Shown piece after piece: positions 23,901-34,000 of a stretch of 64,000 nucleotides of DNA. The DNA is from Lates calcarifer (Eukaryota > Chordata > Actinopteri > Centropomidae): the NCBI RefSeq assembly GCF_001640805.2, contig NC_066847.1:19955504-20019503 (forward strand). Direction: 5' to 3'. Each line of letters opens with the position of its first letter. The first letter of the stretch is position 1. The notes beneath the pieces are model-generated. The model was not told the DNA's origin. It saw nothing but the letters and a program-made list of their open reading frames with translations, and ran no database searches. The position numbers and the translations under genes are program-made.

Positions 23901-26190
23901 ACCACTCTAAATGCATATTTTCTGAATAGGCAATCACATAAAATGGAGAGAGATGAACTAGCACTCCACTTTGCTGAAGTTTGATGTGAACATTAAGTGA
24001 AGCCTTAAACTCATATTTGAGGAAAAGACTTAATAAGAAGAATGGTTTTAATATTGATGCTGACTTACCTGTGGTATTGCTTGTTGTCTTGCAGGAATGC
24101 CCCAGTGGAGTCGTCAACGAAGAAACTTTTAAAGACATCTACTCACAGTTCTTCCCACAAGGAGGTTTGTACCCATCACTATTTTTTTCCTGCTCATGTT
24201 GCTTCTTACAGCTGATTCTTATCTCCCCTTCGTGCTGCACTGACACAAATTGTCTTTCACTAATGTTCACAAAAATTGTGCTTGGTTTAAAATACTTCAA
24301 GATAAAGTTCCATCAAATAAAATGCAGGGACTGTGAGACAGAAGAAGAAAGTAGTTTGTATTTATACAGCCAGGGGTTGCTCACTGTTGGTTCTCATCAT
24401 TATGCAAAGATTCTACCCGAGGAACCAAAGCAAAAACATTAGGAGGCTTTGATATATCTGTTCAGAGAGAAGAAAGGCAGACCAGTGAATATAATGGCCC
24501 AACACACAGGAAACAATGATAATACTCTTAGCTCTAAGCATATTGTCCTTCCCTCTCATCATGGAAAAAAAAAAAAAAAAAAAACGGAAAAAAGGATTAT
24601 TTTGTCTTTTGAGGTTGTTCAGAAAAGCTACAAAGCTTTCCTTTGAAACATTGAGCTATAATCATGGCAGTTTTTTTTTTTCTTTTAATTTCATGTGTAT
24701 GTTTGTTCTCTTCATAGATGCTTCAACATATGCACATTTCCTGTTCAATGCATTCGACACAGATCACAATGGCTCTGTGAGTTTTGAGGTAAGCCACATA
24801 TTTTTATATTTGTCAAAAAGGTTAGATTTATGAGTACTAGGCTGGATGTTGGTTTTCCCATTCCTACAGGATAATGCCCCCATAAAATGATCAGGAATTA
24901 GTATTTTAAAGAGTAAAAGCTCCTACAGAAGTGCATCAAACGTAACATTTTTAAAGTTTCAACACTGCAAGCCCCCAAAGCATTGCACTGGTGCATTATG
25001 TAACAATGCAACCCCAATAATTTTAATTTAGCCCAAGCAAGTCTACTTGAGATGCTATCAACATGTGATTAATATTTATGAGGGGCACATATTTGCTTAT
25101 TAGGACAGAAAAGCTGTCATTACTCCAAACCAAAGCTTCAGCGGCTAATGTGCAGTCCATTCTGTTCAAAAGTACGGGGATTCCCAGAGGGCCGACACTG
25201 ATTACGAGACAGCTAATAATTTGAATAATGAGGTATTTTTGATTTATAATGTCTGCACTCTTGCTGTTTCATCATTTGGTTCTAATTAATACCTGACATA
25301 ATATCCTTGCAAAAATGTTGATGTATGAAATCAGCTGAAATGCTTCATACATTTAAGTGTACAGGGTGAATATTGTTACTTATGTTTGTTTATTGCGTAT
25401 GTTTTTCAAGAACTCGCTTTTTTACATGTGTATATTGTGCATAGATATCAGTGCCTCTTGTCTCCACTGCAGGATTTTGTTATGGGTCTCTCTATCCTTC
25501 TGCGAGGCACAGTCCAAGAAAAACTCAACTGGGCTTTCAACCTTTACGATATCAATAAAGACGGATATATCACTAAAGAGGTATGTCCCTTCAAACATCA
25601 ACGATGGTGGAAGGCCACGAGACAGCCACTGAAATACACAAATGTTCTCTTTATATACAATCCTGATTTGAACAACAGTATCTTGCCAACTAGCTTTCTA
25701 GCTAGTGGTTTATAAAATTTTCTTTATCTGCATGAGAGGTAAGTGAGATATATTTTTTTCTGTAATTTGGGTGAACTGACTATTTTCTGCGTGTCATAGG
25801 AAATGCTGGACATCATGAAGGCCATCTACGACATGATGGGAAAATGCACATACCCTGTCCTCAAAGAGGAGACACCTCGTCAGCATGTAGAAGTATTCTT
25901 TCAGGCAAGTCTGGGGTTGGCAGCATCCGCAGCTCAGGGCTTTAGCAGACCCTCTGTATTTGTTTTTAATCTTTCTTTCCTCTCTCTCCAACAGAAGATG
26001 GATAAGAATAAAGATGGAGTGGTAACCATAGACGAGTTCATCGACTGCTGCCAAAATGTAAGCTTGATGCCCCGACACATCTGCTGCCACTGCTGTTGGC
26101 ACACTTGCATTCTCTCATGACACTGTTTGTTTCTGTCCGCAGGATGAAAACATCATGCGATCAATGCACCTCTTTGAAAATGTTCTTTAA
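2887..26190 (+). CDS. kcnip4: Kv channel-interacting protein 4-like (KChIP), transmembrane-type isoform
   Basis: Neuronal calcium sensor-family beta subunit of Kv4 (A-type) potassium channels. It binds the channel N-terminus and adjusts trafficking, density and inactivation. The joined exons are 2887-2998, 19274-19398, 24095-24164, 24718-24788, 25473-25580, 25800-25904, 25995-26057 and 26143-26190 (702 nt, 233 aa). Shared-exon lengths (125, 70, 71, 108, 105, 63) match those I recall for vertebrate KCNIP genes. Residues 1-37 include a hydrophobic segment like the membrane-type N-termini of mammalian KChIP4. EF1 is degenerate (ECPSG). EF2 (116-127, [12 protein letters not shown]), EF3 (152-163, [12 protein letters not shown]) and EF4 (200-211, [12 protein letters not shown]) look calcium-competent. 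The C-terminal half ([21 protein letters not shown]) is closest to KCNIP4, while parts of exon 2 ([12 protein letters not shown]) resemble KCNIP1/2. The ATG at 2887 has G at -3. Paralogue number (4a or 4b) cannot be decided here. Confidence 0.93.
4500..4965. repeat. Degenerate teleost interspersed repeat (ATTAATC-rich family)
   Basis: Phrases such as CCATTGATTATTTTCAC, AAAATGAAAGAAAGCAGTGAAAAATT, AGGACCAGCAAATCCTTACTTGAAAAATGA and ATCAATTAATCAGCTAAACTAATTGCTTCAA match, in degraded form, a very common fish repeat that I recall, read on the plus strand. The motif order suggests one disrupted or two overlapping copies. Non-coding. Confidence 0.5.
4970..5045 (-). repeat. tRNA-derived SINE-like fragment
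   Basis: Read on the minus strand, this resembles the tRNA-like head of fish SINEs. It has a box-A-like segment (TGGCTCAGTGGTCAGGGC) followed about 35 bases later by a weak box-B-like segment (TGGATTCCATTC). The fragment is too diverged to be a functional tRNA: several arms would not pair. It lies directly beside the repeat at 4500-4965. Confidence 0.45.
6036..6068. repeat. (CA)n microsatellite
   Basis: CA dinucleotide run with one CATACATA interruption. A second, similar imperfect CA tract lies at 6211-6245. Both are intronic. Confidence 0.93.
6615..6805 (+). repeat. Degenerate teleost interspersed repeat fragment
   Basis: Contains CCAGATATTCATGGTCCCAAGAGGAT and, further on, GTTAGTGTTTAGCTCACA and AGAACAGCTAGCATAGCTG. 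I recall these as the middle and end of one widespread fish repeat (the same family as 16290-16400, 17330-17460 and 20230-20420). Non-coding. Confidence 0.5.
16290..16400 (+). repeat. Fragment of the same interspersed repeat family
   Basis: AAAATTTGGTACATACATTAATGTCCCCCTGAGGATGAA followed by a CATCAGGTGAAAATT segment matches the middle part of the family as I recall it. It is intronic and non-coding. Confidence 0.5.
17330..17460 (+). repeat. Fragment of the same interspersed repeat family (3' part)
   Basis: GAGCATGCTAACATCCTAAACTAAGATGATGAACATGGTAAACAT and GCTAATGTTAGCGTTTAGCTC are typical of the 3' half of the repeat also seen at 6615-6805. With 16290-16400 it could represent the two ends of one copy disrupted by about 900 bp of unrelated sequence, but this cannot be shown here. 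Confidence 0.5.
17905..18000 (+). CDS. kcnip4: kcnip4 alternative N-terminal exon (cytoplasmic-type isoform), GC donor
   Basis: A 96-nt exon, acceptor TATTTCCCAG|GT, phase 1 in and phase 1 out. It encodes [18 protein letters not shown] then [13 protein letters not shown]. Mammalian KCNIP4 isoform 1 has the corresponding peptide RSIKERLMKLLPCSAAK followed by TSSPAIQN just before SVEDELE. Joining the final A at 18000 to the AC at 19274 gives Asn, reproducing the mammalian N-SVEDELE junction exactly. The donor is GCAAGT rather than GT. The paired cysteine and basic residues suggest membrane association, as in other KChIPs. It is an alternative to exon 2887-2998 or is joined to a first exon not in view. 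Confidence 0.8.
18001..19273 (+). other. kcnip4 intron between alternative exon and shared exon 2
   Basis: No coding exon or recognisable repeat. The intron starts GCAAGT and ends CTCTCCTCCTCCTCTCCAG. Confidence 0.7.
19274..19398 (+). CDS. kcnip4: kcnip4 shared coding exon 2
   Basis: 125 nt encoding residues 38-79: [18 protein letters not shown] then [18 protein letters not shown] and RGFKN. This is the highly conserved start of the KChIP core, including the Kv4-binding H2 region. Acceptor CTCTCCAG, donor GTAAGT. Confidence 0.95.
20230..20420 (+). repeat. Teleost interspersed repeat fragment (5' part)
   Basis: Contains GAGGGATGGCAATATCAGTTAG, CCACTTTGGTCCAGCCAGAAATATCTCGACAG and TTCATGGTCCTGAGAGGATGAAGCCTAATGAC. 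I recall these as the start of the same repeat whose later parts are at 6615, 16290 and 17330. This is the best preserved copy in the window. Confidence 0.6.
22311..22500. repeat. Rearranged teleost interspersed repeat
   Basis: The left part (TTTTGGGAAATAC, TTAGATGAGAAGACAGATACCACTC, GGTTAGCTTAGCTTAGCAT) and the right part (TGCACCCGGCCAAGAAATAG, CAGCACATAATACCCCGTAAA) both belong to a repeat I recall from fish genomes. In that consensus they are on opposite strands, so the two halves here are inverted relative to each other. Confidence 0.5.
22543..22595. repeat. Inverted repeat, arms CCATAGACT...AGTCTATGG
   Basis: Left arm CCATAGACTGTATATAAAAA and right arm TTTTTATATATAGTCTATGG are near-perfect reverse complements separated by about 13 bases. 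It could be a small MITE relic. It lies at the end of the rearranged repeat. Confidence 0.7.
22716..22823. repeat. Imperfect hairpin of about 108 nt
   Basis: AATCCATT (22716-22723) and GGCCAGTATAGC (22731-22742) pair with GCTATACTGGTC (22789-22800) and AATGGATT (22816-22823). The pairing continues inward as CAGA with TCTG. The outer flanks CACAATCCATTCCACT and CACAATGGATTCCACT are also direct repeats. It is not a miRNA I recognise. Confidence 0.5.
24095..24164 (+). CDS. kcnip4: kcnip4 coding exon 3
   Basis: 70 nt, residues 80-102: [20 protein letters not shown] then PQG. This is the degenerate EF-hand 1, with the KChIP-typical Cys-Pro disrupting calcium binding. Acceptor TGTCTTGCAG, donor G|GTTTGT. 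Confidence 0.95.
24565..24585. repeat. Poly(A) tract
   Basis: About 20 A residues in the intron between kcnip4 exons 3 and 4. It may be the tail of an old retroposed element, but no body is recognisable. Confidence 0.8.
24718..24788 (+). CDS. kcnip4: kcnip4 coding exon 4
   Basis: 71 nt, residues 103-126, with [13 protein letters not shown] and most of the EF2 loop [11 protein letters not shown]. Acceptor TCTCTTCATAG, donor GAG|GTAAGC. Confidence 0.95.
25473..25580 (+). CDS. kcnip4: kcnip4 coding exon 5
   Basis: 108 nt, residues 127-162: [25 protein letters not shown] and the EF3 loop [11 protein letters not shown]. Acceptor CTCCACTGCAG, donor GAG|GTATGT. Confidence 0.95.
25800..25904 (+). 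CDS. kcnip4: kcnip4 coding exon 6 (GC donor)
   Basis: 105 nt, residues 163-197: [35 protein letters not shown]. The donor is CAG|GCAAGT, a GC-AG intron. No GT gives the correct 105-nt length or the reading frame into exon 7. Confidence 0.95.
25995..26057 (+). CDS. kcnip4: kcnip4 coding exon 7
   Basis: 63 nt, residues 198-218: [21 protein letters not shown], the calcium-binding EF4 loop. Acceptor CTCTCCAACAG, donor AAT|GTAAGC. Confidence 0.95.
26143..26190 (+). CDS. kcnip4: kcnip4 last coding exon
   Basis: Residues 219-233 ([15 protein letters not shown]) and TAA. It is the typical KChIP C-terminal helix, which masks the hydrophobic Kv4-binding groove. Confidence 0.95.
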   Translation, partial: DENIMRSMHLFENVL

Positions 26191-27280
26191 CTTTTACTTG
26201 ATGGTGGAGGCTTTGGAAAGGAACATCATCTTTAGCTTGGCCCAATAACTGACTTGGACTCATACTGTGTACAGTGTGCTATGCAGACTTTTGACCATAG
26301 ATAAAATATTGTTCATTACTGTGGGCCACATGTAGGAGTAGGCAATATGGTGTGAACACTCTGGAATTAGTCGCCTTTTGAACATTTTATTGAATAACTT
26401 TGGGGAAATTTATGACATAAAAGTGAATAGAAAGGAGATAAAAATGGTTTTTGCAGCTATGGTTGAATTTCAAAATGAAAACATCATAACTTCAAGGTTT
26501 ATTTACACCATCTGTCTCTGGAGTGTCTTTCTATTTGCTGAACACTGGGTTCTGCAAACTGTTAGCCTCCAACATTATAAAACTTTCTGATGAGAGGATC
26601 CAGACAGGTTTCTTCTGTCTCTATTGCAGCCTTGTTTTATTTACTGCCAAGTGAAATCACTGTGACTTTTTACAGCATCAAAGAAAAAAAAAACATAACA
26701 AAATATCTGAGATAACTTCACATTGGTCTCTGTTTTACATTCCAGACTGGTTCTCAATTCCAGAGTGTTCTTACCCCGGCTTAGTTAACCATTGTGGTCT
26801 GTCTTTTTGCTCTTTGAAGGAAGCATTTAGAGAAAAAAAAACACATACCATTTTAAATTGTATATACTATAGATAAAGCAGATAGATAAGAACTCTATGA
26901 GAAACTTTTCAACTTTGTTCATGTTTACTTGCCAACTAGAATGAGACAACACAAGGATTGTATTGATGTCAAAATCGGACCATAATATCGATGGTTTGTC
27001 TACAGAAGCACACAGGTAGCTATATTTACCATGAGTATAACATTAGATGATATCTTTGTCATAAAAGAAATGCTGCTTTCAGTGTATTTCATTTAACCGT
27101 ATGTATGTATATTCCCTGTAAAGTAAACAATCTATCAATATGTTTTTATTTAGTTTTTGAAGCACTGTTTAGGAGTTTACACTAAGAGCAGTGTTTGAGG
27201 TTATTTATATGGTATTATGGTCATTGTACAAAAGATTGTCAGTTGTACAGTATTAAAATGAAAATTCGCTCTCGGGTGAA
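26191..27280 (+). other. kcnip4: kcnip4 3' UTR (end approximate)
   Basis: AT-rich sequence without ORFs after the stop. A poly(A) signal variant ATTAAA occurs at 27252-27257. The end cannot be fixed without transcript data; a longer UTR would run into the promoter-like block at 27427. Confidence 0.5.
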
Positions 27281-27426
27281 TTTCAGGTCTTAAGATTTGT
27301 TCATATAATTCACTGTTTTTAATAAGAAAGGGCAGTGGGGTTTGGTTGTTGATACAAACTTTGTATTATGCTCATTATTTTTGGGTCATCGGCTAATACA
27401 CTTCCTGCTGTTTCCCCTCCTCCTCG

Positions 27427-27624
27427 TCACGTGAGCTCAAGTCCAGCTGCTCACACCTCTTCGGCCTGATCGGTTCCTGCTGCCTCTGATTAAAGCATTG
27501 ATTGGCCCCAAATGTGAGCAAAAACGCAAGGCATGCTGGGTAGAGGTCTCAGTTACTGGCTGCCTCTGGCTCATTGGGAACTACTGGATCACTGAGAGAA
27601 GTGTCTGGACATTATGTGAGTAAG
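27427..27624 (+). promoter_or_regulatory. Orphan promoter-like block with first-exon splice donor
   Basis: Elements in order: E-box palindrome TCACGTGA (27427-27434), inverted CCAAT (GATTGG, 27500-27505), a ZNF143/SBS-like element read on the minus strand as CTACCCAGCATGCCTTGCG (27525-27543), and a perfect splice donor GTGAGTAAG (27616-27624). This grouping is typical of housekeeping promoters followed by a short non-coding first exon. No plus-strand coding gene follows before sec24d, which is on the other strand. It may start a lncRNA antisense to sec24d. Confidence 0.45.
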
Positions 27625-29388
27625 TTATTGAGTGTTTCAGTTGAACTTTTTCTTTTTGTTTTTGGGTGTTGGATATGGGAAGTATCCATCAAAAGAGGTG
27701 GTAATCTGAATTATACTTGACAGTTGGTTGACAGGTGGTGAATATGTTGAAGCATTTGACAGTTTATCATTATTTTTTCACACAGTATATCACTGCACTG
27801 TATTATGGGAAAATTGCAGTCACAAACCTAAAAAAAAAATCTCCTCAGTGAGGCATGTTGGTCATCCATAAATTTAGTGGCACATTTTTCTTACTGGTGT
27901 TCTTTTTACTCATGTTTTTGGAGAATAATGCGTACAGTATATTTCCATCAAGAAAAGCATCAAATCTGCCATTTTTATTTGTGTTTGTGTGCCTTACTGT
28001 TTGTAAAAATGTATATTTGTGTTTTGTTGACAGCTCAGTTTTTATTGTCAGTATGTTTATCAAACAGTCAATGTATTAAATGGGGAAAAGAACCCCCTCA
28101 TGACATTACTCACCTTTAAACATCCCACAGGATGAAGAGACTTAACTACTTTCTGAAAATAATACGGCATTTTTACACTTCCTCTGTAAATACTACCCAA
28201 AGCTTAGAGGGAGAATATTTTCTAGTACTGTGATGTTCTATACAGAGTAGGGATTTGCAATTCGTCCACCAAAAAACTTCATAATGTGAACTAGATGTTT
28301 TATTATGAATAGTCGCAATTAAACATGTGACTCTTTTACATTATATATCAAAATAGTACTATTATCCAGCAGCTCTTTTTCCTTTGCTCTACATTTCTTC
28401 CTAATGTGCATGTTCAGTTTGTCATTTTGATTGAAAATCAGCAGTTGCTTAGACAGACCAACTATATGTTCAGAAATCCTTTTTGTATGGATCAATTTGT
28501 GGTCATCCATTTAGTTAAAAGTAATTTATTATCTGGCAAAAGCACAGCATGCCGCAGACTAGAAAGTATATTGCTCTTAATTGTCTCTGAATGAAGAACA
28601 ATGGTCTAACTCCCCCTTGTGGTGGTAAGAGGATAACACACACTGAGACAGAAATCCTTTTTGACGTGCACACAAAAAAATGATGAATTCTATGGCAACA
28701 GAGGTCATGATCTAAGTTTTGTGTATGTTTGCTGTATGAGAGGACATTAAAGAATAATGCACATGTGACTTTTTTTTTTTCATTGTTCATTTAGGATAGG
28801 ATCCTTGGATTGTGGATCTTGAATAATTTTAATTTTAGTGTAATGGTGGATCAGTCACCCAAAGTAGAATCTTTGATACTGTAGATTTCTCACCAATGGG
28901 AGGATGATCACAATAGTTTGAATGTGTAAGTTTAGGTTAGTGCTACTTTTGATATAGTGCTGTAGTTCTGACTTGCTGATGTATAGTTGTATCTGTGAAA
29001 CTGTAGGTGTCTGAGTTTAAAAAAAAAAAAGAAAAGTCAGAAGCAATAGTTAGAGTCAAGGATTTAATTAGACAAAGGTATGTTTAGGGTTTGGAATAAA
29101 TGTACATGGCACACCAAGCCCATGAATTCCCACAAGTCGACTCCAAAAAACAACCATCCATCTTTCCAGTTCAACTCAACTCACTGCTTCCAACTGAAAA
29201 TAGTAAGGTACTCAAATTACCTGAGATAAGTTTGCATACAAACCAAACAGATTGAAATCAGCCATAAACCTCCAGGCCATATACATTTTAACATATTTCT
29301 TCACAACTATTATATCAACTTAAGGCAGATGGTAATATTTTGAAAACACAAGTTGCGCATTTTCATGTACAAAAAGACAACATGGGCT

Positions 29389-29419
<31 letters not shown>

Positions 29420-30361
29420 AGATCATACAATATTGATCAAATGAAGTACATGAATTACACAGAAGCATTTACCTCTATAAAAACAGGCAAGGCAATACAG
29501 TATGATGCTATAACTGTACTGAAACCCATGGCTGAAATGTTATATATTATCATTAAAGACAGTTTTGCAGATTATAGTTATCAGTCTAACAAGATTTGAC
29601 TTAATTTTGGAGCTTGAACAATGAGCCAAAGTCTGATTTGTATTTTTTTTTCTGTTTGCTCTGAAAGTCTGCTGGCACTGTTTTTCATTTTAAAAAAATG
29701 ACATTGCTGGAGGTTGTTTGCTAGTGTTTGTCAAGATGAATCACTCCAACAAGAACAAATCATAATGTTTAATGTGACAGCTTGAAGGAAAAGCTTAATA
29801 TTTTTATTTAATGACTCTTTGTATCATTAGCGGTCCATTCCTCTTTCTCACCACAAATTTAAATAAGTATCCCTTAAACAACCGTTTTTAGTCTGACTCC
29901 ACTGTAAAAAGTATCATTGGTCCTTGCTCTTTATGTAGAGCCACAGCTGTGTTGATTTAACTGTATTCTCAGAACGTCACAACAGGATGTTTTCTGCATC
30001 ACTGCACATTGTGATGATAAAATCTCTGCCATAAATGGTCAAAGAATCTGATTTTTGGTGGGGGCATGTGTGAATCAAATGCTTTGAATTATCTCATGGT
30101 GTAATGACAGGGACAGTCCTGGCAAATCAGTGACATTTATTCTGGCATTGTTTCTGCTAAAGTATTAACTACATGGTGCTGTGGATACACTGCTTAAAAG
30201 TTACTTTGAATGCATTTTTCTCTAAGAAATAGATCTTCAAATTATTTGAATGTTATAAAATTTATTTGAGCGTTTATTGTTTTTAAAAAAAGATTTTATA
30301 AGTTGTTACTGAGACTGCTTTACTTATTTAGCCTTCACAGGAGAGTAACACTGGCAAGCTT
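27625..30361. other. Intergenic region between kcnip4 and sec24d 3' ends
   Basis: No convincing coding exon, RNA gene or well-preserved mobile element. It holds a (CA)n microsatellite at 29389-29414 and homopolymer A/T tracts. The two flanking genes converge on it. Confidence 0.6.
29389..29414. repeat. (AC)n microsatellite
   Basis: Thirteen perfect AC dinucleotides in the intergenic region. Confidence 0.95.
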
Positions 30362-30926
30362 TTTATTGAGTTTCAAAGTGAACATCTACAGTATGGCCCA
30401 CAAATAACCCCTTGTCTTATCCAGACCCTGTAAATCTACAAAGTGAAATGAAAAAACGCTTTAATCAATTGAAACACGGTGGAGATATATACTGTATTGC
30501 TTATGCCAGTGGGCTTTATGCCAAAATGCATTTCAGCCTCAGGCACTGATGTCATTCCAGTCTCCACAGTCCATCACACAAAGTATATGCGGGAAATGCT
30601 GGATATGTCCATTTCATTCCTCCAGATTTACTTGGAAGTTCTTCAAGCGACAAGTGGTTATTTGGAGATCATACTGTGTGTATACTAAAGGATGACAAAG
30701 GCATGTAGGAAAGGCAGCTGTGGACTCTGGAGGTTGAGTCTCAAAAGGCTCTCACTGGTTCCTTGTTCCCTCTTCTGTCTTTGTAAAACAGTGAAAAAGT
30801 TTTGTCTTAAAGATTCAAACGGAACCTACTGAGAGTGACCCTGTGAGATTTGTGCATGGTCCGTTAGATGCCGAGTTTCTCCCAGGCTGGTCTGGGATGG
30901 GAACACTGAGGACAAGCGTTGTTGGG
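30362..30926 (-). other. sec24d: sec24d 3' UTR (end approximate)
   Basis: Runs from the stop codon to a poly(A) signal AATAAA on the minus strand (plus-strand TTTATT, 30362-30367). Another AATAAA on the minus strand lies further downstream near 30272, so the end is uncertain. Confidence 0.5.
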
Positions 30927-31067
30927 TTAGGTGAGCAGCTGCCTGATCTCTCGGTGAACATAGCAAAGGAAGTCCATGTAGGAGGCGCTGCCATGCAGAC
31001 CTTTATCCTCCACTAGGAACTGACGGAACAACATCTCTGGTTTGTCCCTCTGCCTCACAATTTGGAG
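30927..31067 (-). CDS. sec24d: sec24d last coding exon (23)
   Basis: Residues 1018-1063 and the [49 protein letters not shown]. It is the C-terminal end of the gelsolin-like domain. Confidence 0.96.
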   Translation of the reverse strand, partial: LQIVRQRDKPEMLFRQFLVEDKGLHGSASYMDFLCYVHREIRQLLT

Positions 31068-34000
31068 CTGAGTGGAGCAGAAAGAGAAAGTTCCACTTAA
31101 AATGCACTTAATAGCAGCATCCCACCTGCACACTGACCTGTACATCAAAATATTTGATACATTGTTGACATGTGACAAGCTACATGAGGTTCAAATCCAT
31201 GATGGTGTGGAATCAAATTTTTGTATGTGTGCCTTTTATTTTAACTTTCTATATGAACTATTTCTCCTATTCATGTGAACCATCTTAACTATTAGATATT
31301 AGCTGACAGCTGCAACACCTAGGGCCACCCAACAGCAAGAACACGTACCAGTTTAAAAACATCCATAGTCAAATATTTGGTTGCCTGTCCATCCATTCTG
31401 AGCACCACAAATTGCATCCTTTAAGTATGCTTTGTTTAGTTGCCTTATGTGGAAAATGGCAATAAAAAGGTTTATGCTATTTGTGTATTTACATACTAAC
31501 TCCACTAGGGGGAAGCAGAGGTCAGGTTGCATGGGAGTCGGCTTCAATTTGTACCTCAACTAAGGCGTTACGTCTTTATTTAAGAAGTGAGGAGAAAGCT
31601 TGTTGTTTTGTTTTAAGCATAAAAATAACAAGGTATTGATTAATGATGACAGATTTGGTGTTGTTACAGCCATTATCTTACCTTCATGGAGTTCGGCCTC
31701 TTGTCAAGCAGGCCATTGATGATAGATCGGACCTTCTTTGACAATGGGTTGTCCAGCTCCGGCAACGCAGGCTGAAAAACACAGAAGGTCGGTAAAGTCT
31801 GAAGTAATGGTCTGTGGCACTGGTTCAGCATCATTATTATACTTGTAGAGGTATAGAGCATTGATGCATCACAGTATATTAATCCAAGGATGGAAAGTAA
31901 GCTATCTTGATTAAAGTTAAGATAGCTTAAAACCAATATTTTGTGATACTTTTGCTTGAAGTACTGGTACTGATTGTCTGCCTCCTGCCTGCAAGTACCA
32001 GAACCACATGTAGAAGTGCTGTTTGAGTTTTGTCTTGAAAATAAATGTCTTTCTTTGAACTCAGTATGAGGTTTGCCTGTGTTTCATTATTGTTTACTCA
32101 ATCAGTGTGGTACACTTTACACGTTGCACATGTGGAACTGTTCTACTTTTTCAGATGATGTATCAGATGATTCATATTGGATTAAATCTAGGTCTGATTG
32201 TGAGATTTTATTACAAATTCAATCTCTGCTGAGACGTGAAGTCTATTTCTCAAAACCGGACTTGCAATTCCAAGGAATATTGCCCAACTAAACATCCAGA
32301 CATTCTCTCACCACAGTGTAATGCCTCCAGGCTCCACAGAGGTATGAAATGTCTCATCTAATATCTAGAAATACAGATACTGTTTCATTTGGTTTAAAAA
32401 TATTTTGAGATCTAAGTGCTTTTAAATGAATTCTGACCATGTGTCCTTGCAGGTGTGCGAGGGAGGGCAGGTTGAAGATGCTCTGGATGAGGTCAGGTGG
32501 GATTGCTTGGCCCAGCCACAGGAACATGGAGTGGCCGTTCTCCAGCAGGAACATGCCGGAGTCGGTGAGACGCTCCTCTGAACAGCGCACTGGAGCAGGC
32601 AGAGCCTCGCTGTTAACATCCAAGGTGTGCTAAAAAAAACAAACAAAAACTCAGATTCACTTCTATACACCAACTGTACATGTGGTGCAGCAGAAAAGAT
32701 AGTAAGTACATAAAGAAAGTGAGTGTCTACACACTACTTCTGTGTGATAGTGACCCTCACCAGTGGGATGAGGCGTGGGTAGAGCAGCAGCTGTGTGTCC
32801 TCCACCCCCATGGCCATGACCGACAGCCTTTGATGGGCTCTGTCATCTGTGGAGAGCTCTGTGCTGCCCACCAAGGGAGCAGTTTTCATCAGGCTGTTCA
32901 TGTAGACTGGGAACACCTTCATAGCATCAGGCAGAATCAGCTACATATGGATACATGCATAAAAATGTTACTTTCTGAGAGATAAGGCATAGAAACAACA
33001 GATGTGTTATAAAATCTTTAGTTAGACACATCAATCCAGAATCCAGAATTTATTGTGTCTGTATCCTAAAATCAAAGCCTGACTTCAATGAACTGCATTG
33101 CAGGTGTTGTCCTGCACTGACCTGGCTGGCAGCGGAGGGGCTGGCACAGTTCTTCCTGTAGCAGGCCAACATGTGAGCTGTCTGGTTGACCAGGATCTCC
33201 CTCACATTCTTTAGAGGTTGGTTCAATATGGCACGGTAAGCTGGGTGGGCATGAGAAAAGGTTAGTTAAAAGGCAAGAGAGGGGGAGGAGAGGAGAACAA
33301 AGAACCTAACTGGCGTGATTTTAAAAATAAAAAATTCAGGCCGTGGAAGAAAGAGTGCACACGAGAGCAGTGAAAGAAGGCAACTGAAGGTCAGTAATAC
33401 AAATGTACTTAAAGTTTGCTATGTGCAGATTAGAGACAGGCTCAGTGTCATCTGTGCTTTATGTGAAACATGTGGTCCTTATTTCCACAACTCATTCTTC
33501 TTTTACTCAGTGAGCATTAGCAGATTATCAAGTGATGCATGGGGTAAATTCAGCAAAGGTCAGGATGATGCTGCAGTACATCAGCAGTCTGTGCCTGCAC
33601 TAGATTACACCCTCCAAATAAAGAGAGCTGACAGTATAGGATGACTCCCTCTTTAAATAATGGACTATAAGAGGAGAAATGCATCTTTTTGCATTTGGCT
33701 GTGGTGTAACAATCTGCTTTAAGTGCAAGTAAGTGGCCATATGTGTGGGAGAGACTGACTGGGTGAATTCTAGTCCATTTAAATGTAAAAGAACAGTCAC
33801 CTGATTTGGCAAAGAAGTTGATGAGTGAGTCAGTCTCGCAGCGCGTGTACAGCTCTGACAGCTGCGAGCTGCAGTGAAGACTGAGGTTGTGGATACGCAG
33901 GCGTCGCTGGCCGCTGATGGTGGTGTACAGCAAGGCACACTGGGAAAAGATGCACAAACGCAAGTGAGAACAAACACTCAGCGACAGCAAGTTATCTTGT

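Larger units (their letters stand above)
19399..24094 (+). other. kcnip4 intron 2
   Basis: 4.7 kb without coding sequence. It holds repeat fragments at 20230-20420 and 22311-22500, an inverted repeat at 22543-22595, a short repeat fragment at 22612-22665 (CTCTAGCACCATCATCAGGTC), a hairpin at 22716-22823 and a short CA tract at 21950-21973. Confidence 0.7.

Noticed and set aside
29389..29414. Short-period repeat considered as CRISPR-like
   Set aside because: Simple AC microsatellite with no spacers; the DNA is vertebrate.
27625..30361. Search for mettl14 exons beside sec24d
   Set aside because: No methyltransferase motif (such as EPPL) or conserved peptide in any frame.
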